Assembly (NCBI GenBank): GCA_017456645.1
Contig: JAFTIZ010000005.1
Span: forward strand, 1-64,000
Length of the DNA stretch: 64,000 bases
Direction: 5' to 3'
Source: Oscillospiraceae bacterium
GTDB lineage: Bacteria; Bacillota; Clostridia; Oscillospirales; Oscillospiraceae
Positions 7,831 to 17,035 of the stretch are shown piece after piece. Under the pieces are notes generated by a model. That model was not told the origin of the DNA. It saw nothing but the letters and a program-made list of their open reading frames with translations, and ran no database searches. The stretch's first letter is position 1; the number at the start of each line of letters is the position of its first letter. Made by a program: the position numbers and the translations under genes.

Positions 7831-9831
7831 TTATGCAAGGAATTCGTCCATAGTCATAAAGGTAATGCTGTTGGCAGGGAAGACCTGCTTCAGGCTTAGC
7901 TTTTGATCTTCGGGGCAATCGACTATGATAACGTTTTCAAAATCCAGCCCGTTGGGCAGGTTATATGCATTAAGCGTCTCGTTATAGCTCAGGATCAGAT
8001 CCTGACCCTTCAGATCGCCGATGGTGGAGAAATCCACGGGATTGGCAAACAGCGACAGACCGTTGTAATACACCCGCTCCGGAAGGTGGCTGACATTTTT
8101 GATGGTGTTCATGCTCAGGTCGATGGTGGCATGATCCGCTACCAGATACTCCAGGAAAGAGACGTTATCTATAGCATTATTAAGCAGAGACAGATCCTCC
8201 AGACGGATGCAGCCGATCAAGTCGTGAGCACTGTACAAATTGCAGGAGTCGGCAGACAGGACTCGTAAATTGGTCATTTTCGTGAAGCAATCCGCATCAA
8301 AAAGGAAGACGTTGTCGATGTACAGCTCTTCCATATTGGTGCATTTTTCGAGGGCATCTACCACATCCATTTCACACCCGGTCACATCTGCACAAATCAG
8401 CGTTTGTGCGCTATTGGAAATGCAGCTAAAATCGGTGATGGCAGTGTTTCCGATATCGATGAGTACGAGGGAAGAAAGATGCGCCAGACCGGAGATATCC
8501 GAAAGCTGGGTGCTGTTCAGGTATAGGTGCGTCAGCCCCTTTGGCATTTTCTTGGAAATGCTTTCAATGGGGCAATTGTTCAGGGAAAGCTCCTTAAGAT
8601 TTGTTTTATCAGCAAGGCAATCGATGGAAAGAATCGGACAACTGTCAGCGCTGATGGCAAATACACTGGGAAGCTGCAGGATCGGACTTAGATCGCTGAC
8701 AGCTGTACCGTCCACGCCTACAAGCTCCAGGGAGGTACAGCCAATCAGCCTGGGCAGGGCGGTTATGTTGGGGTTATTTATGATCCAGAGATCCTCCAGC
8801 GAGGGAAGCGCGATCTCAGGCAGCTGCTCGTCGGTAATGTCGCTGCCGTTAATAACGAGGATCTTTAGATTATCCAGCTCGTCAAACATATGCAGGTAGG
8901 CATCACCGGGGCAATTGAGAAATTTCAATGTGTGGAGAGACGGCATATCCAGCATGGCAGCCTCTCGGAATTCGCACTGATCAAAAATAAGGGTCTCCAG
9001 CGAAGTCAGCGAAGTGAGAAGCTGAGCGGTGTTGTAGGTGATGGTTTCGTTGGTCAGTGTCAATTCCTTGGTATCGGTGCGTATATTTTCACCGGAGGGC
9101 AGAGTGATGTAAGAAATGCTGTCGCCACCGTTGGAGTTGTTGTTTTCTCCGGAGGGGAGGAAAATAGCTAAAGCGATGATGAAGGCAAGAACTGCGGCAC
9201 CGATACCGATCCACAAGCCTACATTGGATTTACCGGTCTTTAGGATTGGCTGTGGTTTATCATTAGGCTGGTACGGAAACGGTTCGGGCGACGGGGGGAA
9301 TGGCTCCTGCCTAGGTTCGGAAACCGGTGGCGCAGGCGGCGCAGGGGGTTGAGGCATGGGCGCAGGTGCAGCCACTTCCGGAGCATCAGGAGCCGTAAGG
9401 CAGGTTTTCAGATCCGGGCAAAGGCTGATCTTGCTGACCAATTCATCGTTGGATGCAAACGTATACGCCAGCACACATTGCTGCGCCGAAAGCTGCAACT
9501 CCATACCCAGCGGAAGCTGGATGTCCTCAAGCATCACGGTCAGGAAGGTCTTCTTTCTTGACAGCGCAAAGGTAATCTCTCTGCGGCAGTAGTCCGATTT
9601 GAGGGAGTTTTTCGAAATGAAGGCCATAGTCACCGTGCAATCGTTCAGATGCTGGGCGATATTTTCCGGCCATTCGCTGCCGGGAGTGATACCGTCATCA
9701 TACCAGATGCGATACCCCTTGGCAGACAGTTGATTCAAAATAGGGTAGACCTTGTCAGAATCCTTGTGGGCGTAGCTGACGAAGATGTAGGCCTGGTTCC
9801 CCTCATAGGGGCTGAATGAGCATTTATCCAT
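7831..9831 (-). CDS. TIR domain - transmembrane - leucine-rich repeat protein
   Basis: A 666-residue protein of unusual build. Residues 13-135 are a TIR domain: first strand YIFVSYAHKD, BB loop YDDGITPGSEW, and SDYCRREITFAL holding Glu85 at the position of the NAD-cleaving glutamate of catalytic TIRs. Residues 150-195 are a Pro-rich linker and residues 204-225 a single transmembrane helix. From about 240 to the end come leucine-rich repeats of the bacterial ~21-residue kind (NLKELSLNNCPIESI, NLRVLSADSCNL and others). With no signal peptide, the TIR should be inside and the LRRs outside, like a Toll-like receptor in reversed order. Start: GGAGG lies 8-10 bases upstream. The gene is monocistronic. 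Confidence 0.85.
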   Translation of the reverse strand: MDKCSFSPYEGNQAYIFVSYAHKDSDKVYPILNQLSAKGYRIWYDDGITPGSEWPENIAQHLNDCTVTMAFISKNSLKSDYCRREITFALSRKKTFLTVMLEDIQLPLGMELQLSAQQCVLAYTFASNDELVSKISLCPDLKTCLTAPDAPEVAAPAPMPQPPAPPAPPVSEPRQEPFPPSPEPFPYQPNDKPQPILKTGKSNVGLWIGIGAAVLAFIIALAIFLPSGENNNSNGGDSISYITLPSGENIRTDTKELTLTNETITYNTAQLLTSLTSLETLIFDQCEFREAAMLDMPSLHTLKFLNCPGDAYLHMFDELDNLKILVINGSDITDEQLPEIALPSLEDLWIINNPNITALPRLIGCTSLELVGVDGTAVSDLSPILQLPSVFAISADSCPILSIDCLADKTNLKELSLNNCPIESISKKMPKGLTHLYLNSTQLSDISGLAHLSSLVLIDIGNTAITDFSCISNSAQTLICADVTGCEMDVVDALEKCTNMEELYIDNVFLFDADCFTKMTNLRVLSADSCNLYSAHDLIGCIRLEDLSLLNNAIDNVSFLEYLVADHATIDLSMNTIKNVSHLPERVYYNGLSLFANPVDFSTIGDLKGQDLILSYNETLNAYNLPNGLDFENVIIVDCPEDQKLSLKQVFPANSITFMTMDEFLA

Positions 9832-9879
9832 GATCGATCCTCCGTGTTGTGATCGCGATTAGGGAATATTCACTACCAT

Positions 9880-9908
9880 AGTATACCAGCCTTTGCGTAA
9901 AAAGGCAA
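9880..9908 (-). promoter_or_regulatory. Promoter for the TIR-LRR gene
   Basis: Minus strand TTGCCT (9908-9903), a 17-base spacer and TATACT (9885-9880), about 50 bases before the start codon. Confidence 0.6.
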
Positions 9909-10026
9909 GCGCAACCGTGCGATTTACGGAAAAATGTCAAATAATTGCTGCGGATATTTGATATGACACCAAGCTGAATACCAAATTTTTGAGAAACATA
10001 AAAATACAGGTTTTTCGAATAACCTC

Positions 10027-10055
10027 TTGAATATTCAGAATATCTATGATAATAT
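10027..10055 (+). promoter_or_regulatory. Promoter for OLE RNA and the oapA-dxs-recN operon
   Basis: TTGAAT (10027-10032), a 17-base spacer and TAATAT (10050-10055), placing the transcription start near 10062 at the 5' end of the predicted structured RNA. Confidence 0.5.
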
Positions 10056-10061
10056 ACATTC

Positions 10062-10680
10062 TGACGGTGCAGTATCCTAGTCGGAGTGGCCATCTTCCAG
10101 GAAGGGCCTAAAAATCCTTTGAAGGGCACATCGATGAAGTCCCTGGTGTCTGCTTTTTACGCCCAGTTTAGGGTGGATGCTGGGGGTTAAGGATCTCGGG
10201 CGCGCTCCAATGGCATGGAGCATACGACCCGATTTCCGTGGAGACTTGAAGCTTGTGCGACGAACTTGCGAACTCCATTGTTGGAAGCCTCCTTCGCGTA
10301 CGAATCAAGTAAGAACCTGCAAGGCGGTGCACAGAATCGTGTGCTGTGTGCAGCGTAGCCTGCCTTGAGTGATCATGCGGGGAAGGGAGAACAGGTCGGA
10401 CGACGTTATGGCCATAACGTATCTGATCATTGCTCCCGGAAACCATGCTTGCAAAAGAGGCTAAGACTATGGCACATTCTGCCGTGGAAATCACCTAGGC
10501 TGTCGTAATTGGGCAGGCAGGGGATTACAGTACGGACTAAGTGGCAATCGGGTATTCATTTTGGCAACACTTGAGCGGACAGATCAAATGGAAACGGCCT
10601 GCGCGGCAACGGCAGGTTCTGTCCGGGGAAAACCAACCCGACCTAAGCCGTAAGATTTATCCTGCCTGCTACCGTCATTT
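10062..10680 (+). ncRNA. ole: Probable OLE RNA (ornate large extremophilic RNA)
   Basis: About 620 bases without a credible gene, GC-balanced and full of paired segments. For example, CGGACAGA at 10576-10583 pairs with 10618-10625 and encloses a CCTGC/GCAGG hairpin (10598-10616), and CAAGGCGG near 10320 can pair with CCTGCCTTG near 10360. Three things point to OLE: its length (the class is about 600 nt), its position directly before a small membrane protein with the OapA hallmarks, and the dxs-tlyA-nadK-argR-recN genes that follow (OLE is known to sit in this isoprenoid/recN operon in Bacilli and Clostridia). The RNA forms membrane-associated complexes with OapA and is linked to stress and Mg2+ responses. 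Ends are approximate. A covariance-model match was not run. Confidence 0.75.
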
Positions 10681-10708
10681 TATTTTAACTAAGTGAGGGA
10701 CATTTTGA

Positions 10709-11296
10709 ATGTCTAAACCTGACCCGGCCGCTGCTAAAAAGGAGCGGAACAAGACGATCCGCTGGGTCGTCACTATTTTTTTCGTTACCATTCTGGTTTC
10801 CGGAATCATTTCGCTGCTGTCTGACTATATTATGTCCGTCAGTGGTATCGTTGTGGCTTTTTTGATCCTGCTGGTCATCATTCTGGTTGGTATTCTATTC
10901 GATATCATCGGTGTGGCCGTGGCTTCCGCCAACGAAAAGCCCTTCCATTCCATGGCCGCCCGGAAGGTTCCCGGCGCCCAGGAGGCCATCAAGCTGCTGC
11001 GCAATGCCGAGCGCGTCAGCTCCATTTGTAATGACGTCATCGGCGATATCTGCGGTGTTGTGTCCGGTTCGGCTTCTGCTACCATCGCTGCGCAGGTGCT
11101 GCAGCATTTCGAATTCGGTTGGCCCGCGTTTGTTTCACTTGTTATGTCTGCGCTTGTAGCTGGATTTACGGTCGGCGGAAAGGCTTTGGGAAAAACCTTT
11201 GCCATGAATTCCTGTACCGAGATCATTTCCTTTGTGGGCAGGCTCCTGCACGTGCTGAAGCACCCTTCGACTCTGTTCAGCAAGAAAAAGAAATAA
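10709..11296 (+). CDS. oapA: OLE-associated membrane protein OapA
   Basis: A 195-residue membrane protein with hydrophobic segments near residues 18-40, 43-66, 113-130 and 137-160 and a basic C-terminus (SKKKK). The segment around residues 65-113 resembles the DUF21 transporter core, and DVIGD (Asp109, Asp113) fits the DxxxD motif described for OapA. OapA binds OLE RNA and concentrates it at the membrane. It lies about 30 bases after the predicted RNA, with GTGAGGG as ribosome site, and directly before dxs, as in known OLE loci. If the RNA upstream is not OLE, it remains a DUF21-like membrane protein. Confidence 0.78.
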   Translation: MSKPDPAAAKKERNKTIRWVVTIFFVTILVSGIISLLSDYIMSVSGIVVAFLILLVIILVGILFDIIGVAVASANEKPFHSMAARKVPGAQEAIKLLRNAERVSSICNDVIGDICGVVSGSASATIAAQVLQHFEFGWPAFVSLVMSALVAGFTVGGKALGKTFAMNSCTEIISFVGRLLHVLKHPSTLFSKKKK

Positions 11297-11318
11297 CTAC
11301 GTTAGGTTGTGTCACGTC

Positions 11319-13199
11319 GTGAGTATACTAGAAAGAATTCACGGTCATGAGGACCTGCTGAGCCTGAATGAGGAACAGCGGGAGCAGCTTTGCGCCGAAA
11401 TCAGAGAATTTCTGATCGATCGGGTGTCCAAAACCGGCGGCCATCTGGCCTCCAATCTGGGCATGGTAGAGCTGTCTGTTGCCCTTGAAACCGTCTATGA
11501 TACAAGTAAAGACCGTCTGGTTTTTGATGTGGGTCACCAGTCTTATGTCCATAAGATGCTGACCGGACGCCAGGCGGATTTTGATCGTTTGCGCCAATTC
11601 GGCGGAATAGCTGGCTTCCCCAAGCCCTCTGAGAGTGAAACGGATTCCTTTGTGGCCGGTCATGCCTCCAGCTCTGTTTCCATTGCCCTTGGCATGGCGC
11701 GGGCGCGTACCCTGCTGGGGCAGGACTACGATATTGTTGCTGTGATTGGCGACGGCGCCGCCACCGGCGGCATGGCCTACGAGGGCTTGAATGATCTTGC
11801 CGAGAGCCGTGAGCCTATGGTCATCGTGCTCAACGACAATGAAATGTCCATTGACAGGAACGTTGGCGGCATGGCGCGGCATCTTTCCCGCATTCGCACC
11901 AAGGATACCTACCTGGGAATGAAACAGCGTTACCGCAATTTCATGAGCAAAACCAAGTTTACTGCCTTTATTTATCGCACCACTCGCGCGGTGAAGGATT
12001 GGTTTAAGCGGATGCTGCTGCCCATTACCTTGTTTGAAAATATGGGTTTGACCTATATCGGCCCTGTGGATGGCAACGATCTACCCAATCTTACCCATCT
12101 GCTTCGGCTTGCCCGTGAGATGAAAAGGCCGGTTGTTGTACATGTGCTGACCAAGAAAGGCAAGGGCTATTCCTTCGCGGAGGAAAACCCCTCCAAATTC
12201 CATGGAATCGGAAAGTTTGATCCAAAGACCGGCGAAACCCGAAGCAAGGGCGGTGAAAGCTTCTCCGACAGCTTTGGCAAGACCATGATGGAGCTGGCGG
12301 AAAAGGATAACCGCATTTGCGCCATTACGGCGGCAATGCCCGGTGGAACCGGCTTGCTGGAGTTTAAGAAGAGCTACCCCAAGCGCACCTTTGATGTCGG
12401 CATTGCGGAGGAACACGCGGTTTCCATGGCCGGCGGCCTTGCTAAGCAGGGCATGGTGCCGGTGGTTGCCCTGTATTCTACTTTCCTGCAGCGCTCTTAC
12501 GATATGATCCTGCAGGATATCGCTATGCTGAACCTCCATGTTGTTCTGGCGGTGGATCGTGCGGGCTTAGTGGGGGAGGACGGAGAGACGCACCACGGCA
12601 TTTATGATATCGGCTTCCTGCGTCACGCCCCCGGTATGACCATTCTTTGCCCCGCCAGCATCGCCGAGCAGAAGGATATGCTGAAATGGGCTGTTGAAAA
12701 GTGCGACGGCCCTGTGGCTGTCCGCTATCCCAGAGGCGGTGACCGGGAGTTTACCGGAAATCACTGGGCCGATGACGGCGATATCAAAGACAGTGGCTTG
12801 CTTGCCTGCCATCGAACCGGTGACGATGTAACTCTGATCACCTATGGCACCATGCTGGATAATACCATGAAGGCGGCTGAATTGCTTTCCCAGCTTGGCA
12901 TTGAGGCAACCGTCCTTCGGTTGCTGACGGTAAATCCTCTGCCCGTGTCTTCGATTTTGAAAATGATGTCCAAAACCCACCATGTCGTTATGGTAGAGGA
13001 GGCCGCAGGCGGCTGCGGCATTCGGGAAGCTCTTGCGTGGGAGCTGGAGCACCTGCGTCCCGGAATCCGCATTGACGGCATCGATCTGGGGCATCGGTTT
13101 ATTACCCATGGCGATCTGAAATCTTTGTACCGTTACTACGGTCTGGATGACCAGTTCATTGCCGATTACGTTCAGGAGGTATGCAGCCATGAAAATTAA
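11319..13199 (+). CDS. dxs: 1-deoxy-D-xylulose-5-phosphate synthase
   Basis: This enzyme condenses pyruvate and glyceraldehyde 3-phosphate to DXP, the first step of MEP isoprenoid synthesis, with thiamine diphosphate. Visible are VFDVGHQSY, HASSSVSIALG, the ThDP motif GDGAATGG...NDN, the pyrimidine-domain FDVGIAEEHAV, DRAGLVGEDGETHHG and YPRGG. Length (about 626 residues) is normal. The start is uncertain: GTG at 11319 gives the usual short N-terminus, while TTG at 11307 follows AGG too closely. It belongs to the OLE-oapA-dxs-tlyA-nadK-argR-recN transcript and overlaps tlyA by 11 bases. Confidence 0.96.
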   Translation: MSILERIHGHEDLLSLNEEQREQLCAEIREFLIDRVSKTGGHLASNLGMVELSVALETVYDTSKDRLVFDVGHQSYVHKMLTGRQADFDRLRQFGGIAGFPKPSESETDSFVAGHASSSVSIALGMARARTLLGQDYDIVAVIGDGAATGGMAYEGLNDLAESREPMVIVLNDNEMSIDRNVGGMARHLSRIRTKDTYLGMKQRYRNFMSKTKFTAFIYRTTRAVKDWFKRMLLPITLFENMGLTYIGPVDGNDLPNLTHLLRLAREMKRPVVVHVLTKKGKGYSFAEENPSKFHGIGKFDPKTGETRSKGGESFSDSFGKTMMELAEKDNRICAITAAMPGGTGLLEFKKSYPKRTFDVGIAEEHAVSMAGGLAKQGMVPVVALYSTFLQRSYDMILQDIAMLNLHVVLAVDRAGLVGEDGETHHGIYDIGFLRHAPGMTILCPASIAEQKDMLKWAVEKCDGPVAVRYPRGGDREFTGNHWADDGDIKDSGLLACHRTGDDVTLITYGTMLDNTMKAAELLSQLGIEATVLRLLTVNPLPVSSILKMMSKTHHVVMVEEAAGGCGIREALAWELEHLRPGIRIDGIDLGHRFITHGDLKSLYRYYGLDDQFIADYVQEVCSHEN

Positions 13200-13992
13200 A
13201 AAGAGGCTGGATGTCCTTCTGACAGAGCAGGGCTATGCGGACACTCGCTCCAAGGCTCAGGCCATCATCATGGCCGGTCAGGTCTATGTCAACGGACAGA
13301 AGGCGGACAAGCCCGGCATTTCCTATGAGGAAACCGTGCAGCTGGAGGTTCGGGGCGATGTTTGCCCCTATGTCAGCCGGGGCGGCTGGAAGCTGGAGAA
13401 AGCACTTCGGGACTTCGGCGTGAAGCCTGAGGGCTATGTATGCAGCGATTCCGGTGCTTCTACCGGCGGTTTTACCGATTGCTTGCTGCAGCAGGGCGCG
13501 AAAAAGGTTTTCGCCATCGATGTGGGCTACGGCCAGCTGGATTGGAGGATTCGCTCCGATGAGCGCGTTGTGGTCATGGAGCGCACCAATATTCGCTACG
13601 TGACACCTGAAGATCTGGGCGAACCGCTGGATCTATCGGTCATTGATGTGAGTTTTATATCTCTGAGCATCGTTCTGCCTACGATCAAGACACTCCTGAA
13701 GCCCTCCGGCCAGGTGCTGTGCCTGATCAAGCCTCAGTTCGAGGCAGGTCGGGAAAAGGTGGGCAAAAAAGGCGTTGTGCGTGATCCGGATACCCATAAA
13801 GAGGTGCTGGACAATTTTGTTGCGCTAGCCAATTCTCTTGGGTTTTCTATTTTGGGTTTAACCTTTTCTCCGGTTAAAGGTCCGGAGGGTAACATTGAAT
13901 TCCTTGGTCACCTTTCCAAGGAGGAAATGACCGGCATCGTGCCGGATACCGCAGACATCGTGCGTCAGGCGCACGAAACTTTAAAGGGGTGA
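13189..13992 (+). CDS. tlyA: TlyA family 16S/23S rRNA (cytidine-2'-O)-methyltransferase
   Basis: A 267-residue protein. An N-terminal S4 RNA-binding domain (KKRLDVLLTEQGYADTRSKAQ, residues 3-60) is followed by a Rossmann methyltransferase with YVSRGGWKLEKAL, DSGASTGGFTDCLLQ (SAM loop), DVGYGQLDWR and DVSFISL. Members 2'-O-methylate rRNA; some are called hemolysins for historical reasons. The ATG at 13189 is preceded by AGGAGG at the right distance and overlaps dxs. The dxs-tlyA-nadK-argR-recN order is standard for Clostridia. Confidence 0.93.
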   Translation: MKIKKRLDVLLTEQGYADTRSKAQAIIMAGQVYVNGQKADKPGISYEETVQLEVRGDVCPYVSRGGWKLEKALRDFGVKPEGYVCSDSGASTGGFTDCLLQQGAKKVFAIDVGYGQLDWRIRSDERVVVMERTNIRYVTPEDLGEPLDLSVIDVSFISLSIVLPTIKTLLKPSGQVLCLIKPQFEAGREKVGKKGVVRDPDTHKEVLDNFVALANSLGFSILGLTFSPVKGPEGNIEFLGHLSKEEMTGIVPDTADIVRQAHETLKG

Positions 13993-13999
13993 AATACAA

Positions 14000-14863
14000 A
14001 TGAAAAGAGTCATTTTGACCCCTAATCCGTACAGGGACAAGAATTTTCAGACGGTTCGCACTGCCATGAAGATTCTGCAGGATGCCGGTGTCGAGCCCAG
14101 ATTATGCCTGCCTTTTGAGGTGGATCGTTCCTATGATCTGCCTAAGGATCTGCGCTTTCATAAGCTGGATCGGGAACTGCAGAATACGGAGCTGGTGATC
14201 TGCTTCGGCGGTGACGGCACGATTTTGCACATGGCCAAGGCGGCTACCCGCCATGGTGTGCCCATTCTCGGTGTTAACATCGGTACCATGGGCTTTATGG
14301 CTGAGCTGGAAAGCACGGAGCTTGACAAGCTGGCGCTGCTTGCCACGGATGATTACAAGCTCGATAGCCGCATGATGCTGGACGTGACCGTCCAGCGGGA
14401 TCGGGATATCATTTACCATGATATTTGCCTGAATGATGTGGTGATTACGAAGGGGGCTGTGGCTCGTATCGTCCACCTGTCCGTGCGCTGCGATGGCGTA
14501 CAGGCCATGGACTGCGGCGGAGATGGTATCATTGTGGCAACGCCCACCGGCTCTACTGCCTACAATCTATCCGCCGGGGGCCCCATTGTGGAGCCGGAGG
14601 CCAACAGCATTCTGGTCACGCCCATTTGCGCCCATGACATGGTCAGCCGCTGTATGGTGGCTTCTGACCGACGGGTGATTACTGTGGGTTTGACCCATAA
14701 TGCCCGACGCAATGCCTTCCTATCCGTGGATGGCGGCAAAGCCGTTCGGCTGAATATGGGCGATACAGCCACCATTCGCCGCGCCAACATGGAGACCAAG
14801 CTGCTTCGGCTGAAAGATCGCAGCTTTTTCGATGTATTGAATATGAAATTTAAGTGCAATTGA
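14000..14863 (+). CDS. nadK: NAD kinase
   Basis: A 287-residue ATP-dependent NAD kinase that makes NADP. The GGDGT motif is at residues 70-74, with LGVNIGTMGFMAE, NDVVITKG and the second signature ATPTGSTAYNLSAGGPI. It starts 7 bases after tlyA, with AAAGGGGTG as ribosome site. Length and motif set are typical, so it should be active. Confidence 0.95.
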   Translation: MKRVILTPNPYRDKNFQTVRTAMKILQDAGVEPRLCLPFEVDRSYDLPKDLRFHKLDRELQNTELVICFGGDGTILHMAKAATRHGVPILGVNIGTMGFMAELESTELDKLALLATDDYKLDSRMMLDVTVQRDRDIIYHDICLNDVVITKGAVARIVHLSVRCDGVQAMDCGGDGIIVATPTGSTAYNLSAGGPIVEPEANSILVTPICAHDMVSRCMVASDRRVITVGLTHNARRNAFLSVDGGKAVRLNMGDTATIRRANMETKLLRLKDRSFFDVLNMKFKCN

Positions 14864-14876
14864 TGGGGTGAGGAAT

Positions 14877-15329
14877 TTGAAAACACAAAGACAGGCTAAG
14901 ATCCTTGAGATCGTGACCACCCGTGATGTGGAGACTCAGGAGCAGCTGCTGCAGGAACTGCATGATGCCGGTTTCTGTAGCACTCAGGCGACCATTTCCA
15001 GAGATATCAAGGAGCTGCGGATCGTGAAGGAGCTGACCAGCTTCGGTACGTACCGCTATACCACCTCCGCAAAAGAGGTCAGTGGTACGTTTTCTTCCAG
15101 ATTGAACACCATTTTCCGGGAATGCGTGACCGGATTTGACTATGCCCAGAATATTGTGGTCATCCACACTCTGCCGGGTCTGGCTTCTGCCGCCGGCTCT
15201 GCGGTGGATGCCATGAGCATGAGCTTTGTATTGGGCACCCTGGCCGGCGATGACACGGTGATGATCGTCATGCGTGATACCAACGCCGCTGCTGCATTCT
15301 GCAGCGAAATCAAAAATCTTTTGAGCTGA
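14877..15329 (+). CDS. argR: Arginine repressor ArgR/AhrC
   Basis: A 150-residue ArgR: winged-helix N-terminus (RQAKILEIV, QEQLLQELHDAGF, STQATISRDIKEL) and C-terminal hexamerisation/arginine-binding domain (HTLPGLASAAGSAVDAM, LGTLAGDDTVMIVMRD). The TTG at 14877 is the preferred start since GGGGTGAGG (14865-14873) lies just before it and homologues begin with MKxxRQAKI; GTG at 14868 is inside that ribosome site. It is encoded in the recN operon, as in Bacillus. Confidence 0.94.
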   Translation: MKTQRQAKILEIVTTRDVETQEQLLQELHDAGFCSTQATISRDIKELRIVKELTSFGTYRYTTSAKEVSGTFSSRLNTIFRECVTGFDYAQNIVVIHTLPGLASAAGSAVDAMSMSFVLGTLAGDDTVMIVMRDTNAAAAFCSEIKNLLS

Positions 15330-15345
15330 TCAGGGAGGAAACCGG

Positions 15346-16995
15346 ATGCTGAGCCTGCTTCATATCGAGAATATTGCTGTCATTGAGCGCTCGGACATTT
15401 CCTTTGATCAGGGCTTCAATATCCTGACCGGTGAGACCGGTGCCGGTAAATCCATTGTGATTGATGCCATTTCCGCTATTTTGGGCGAGCGAGCTTATCG
15501 GGATATGATCCGTACCGGAGCCAATAAGGCCTCCGTTCGGGCTGTGTTTACTGACGTTCCGCAGCTTGCGTGGTTTGAGGATAATGGCGTGGAATACGAT
15601 CCGGAAACGGTCATTCAGCGAGAGATCTACCTGGATGGCAAGAATGTGTGCCGGGTCAACGGCGCGCTGGTCAGCGTGTCCATTCTGCGCAAGCTGGGCA
15701 TCCAGCTGATCAATATCCACGGCCAACATGACTCTGCTTCGCTGCTGGATGAAGCCAATCACCTTGGCTTTTTGGATGCTTTCGGTAATAATGAAGCCCT
15801 TCGAGCAGATTATTCCGAGAAATACAATGCCGTTGCCGCGCTGCGCCGTGAGATCGAGCGCATGACTATGGATGAAAGCGAAAAGCTGCGCCGTATGGAA
15901 ACTCTGCGTTATCAGATCGAAGAGATCTCCAAGGCTGAGCTGGAGGCAGGGGAGGACGACGTTCTTGAGGAGCGGCGCAAGCTCCTGCAAAATGCGGAAA
16001 AGCTGTCCGATGGCATCAATGCGGCCGTGGAGTGCCTCTACGGCGGCGATGAAAGCGACGGTGCCGCGACATTGCTGGCGCAAGCTGAGCGGGAATTGGC
16101 TCGCCTGAGCCGCTACACGGACGCTTTTGCCCAGCTTCACGATAAGGTTGCGGATCTGATGTATCAGGTTCAGGATGTAGCCGAGGAAGCACGGGACTCC
16201 CGTGACGATCTGAGCTATTCTGCCGACGAACTGGAGCAGATCGAGGCACGTTTGGACGTGATCCACCGTCTGCGCCGGAAGTATGGCGTGACCTGTGCTG
16301 ACATTCTGGAGTATTTGGAAAAGGCTAAGGCGGAGTTGGATGAGATCGAGTTTGCCGATGATCATTTGGAGCGACTGAAGGATAAGCTGAAAAAGGCTGA
16401 AAAAACCGCATGGGATGCGGCGTTTGCACTGCGGGAGAACCGCAAGGAAACAGCGGTCAGCCTTTCTGAGCGTATCTTGACAGAGCTGGCACAGCTGGAT
16501 ATGCCCAGAGTCCAGTTCTCCTGCGAATTTGAGGAAAAAGAACTGTCTGCCGATGGCGCGGACAGCGTGGTGTTTTATATGTCCGCCAATGCCGGTGAGG
16601 CTCTGAAATCCATGAGCAAGGTCGCCTCCGGCGGCGAATTGGCCCGCATTATGCTGGCTATGAAGAACGTTCTTGCGGAGCAGGATCAGGTCAATACCCT
16701 GATCTTCGATGAAGTGGACACAGGTGTGTCTGGTCGGGCTGCCCAAAAGGTCGCCGAAAAGCTGCGCAGTGTGGCTGCCCATAAGCAGGTGCTGTGCGTG
16801 ACCCATTTACCCCAGCTGGCTGCTTTGGCTAATACCCATCTGCTGATCGCAAAGAGTGAACGGGATGGCCGTACTTACACCACCGTGACTCCCTTGGACA
16901 TTGAGGGAAGAAAGCGGGAGCTGGCTCGGATCATCGGCGGTACGAATATTACCGAAACCACGCTGAAAAGCGCAGAGGAGATGCTTCAAGCATAA
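15346..16995 (+). CDS. recN: DNA repair protein RecN
   Basis: A 549-residue SMC-like ATPase acting at double-strand breaks. Walker A is GETGAGKS near residue 33. A central coiled-coil arm covers roughly 150-370. The C-terminal ABC half has the signature KVASGGELARIMLAMK, Walker B LIFDEVDTGVSG and the H-loop VTHLPQLAA. AGGGAGG precedes the ATG. It is the last gene of the OLE/dxs operon; a new promoter for the next transcript lies only 6 bases after its stop. Confidence 0.96.
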   Translation: MLSLLHIENIAVIERSDISFDQGFNILTGETGAGKSIVIDAISAILGERAYRDMIRTGANKASVRAVFTDVPQLAWFEDNGVEYDPETVIQREIYLDGKNVCRVNGALVSVSILRKLGIQLINIHGQHDSASLLDEANHLGFLDAFGNNEALRADYSEKYNAVAALRREIERMTMDESEKLRRMETLRYQIEEISKAELEAGEDDVLEERRKLLQNAEKLSDGINAAVECLYGGDESDGAATLLAQAERELARLSRYTDAFAQLHDKVADLMYQVQDVAEEARDSRDDLSYSADELEQIEARLDVIHRLRRKYGVTCADILEYLEKAKAELDEIEFADDHLERLKDKLKKAEKTAWDAAFALRENRKETAVSLSERILTELAQLDMPRVQFSCEFEEKELSADGADSVVFYMSANAGEALKSMSKVASGGELARIMLAMKNVLAEQDQVNTLIFDEVDTGVSGRAAQKVAEKLRSVAAHKQVLCVTHLPQLAALANTHLLIAKSERDGRTYTTVTPLDIEGRKRELARIIGGTNITETTLKSAEEMLQA

Positions 16996-17000
16996 TTTAC

Positions 17001-17029
17001 TTGACAAATCCGGCGCTTTTTGCTAGGAT
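17001..17029 (+). promoter_or_regulatory. Promoter of the tyrS T-box transcript
   Basis: Consensus TTGACA (17001-17006), a 17-base spacer and TAGGAT (17024-17029). Confidence 0.75.
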
Positions 17030-17035
17030 ACCAAT

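Noticed and set aside
10168..10494. A 108-codon minus-strand frame in the OLE region
   Set aside because: No ribosome site or recognisable protein; the region is a structured RNA followed by its usual partner gene.
15310..16806. A 498-codon minus-strand frame
   Set aside because: It is antisense to recN, with no protein-like features.
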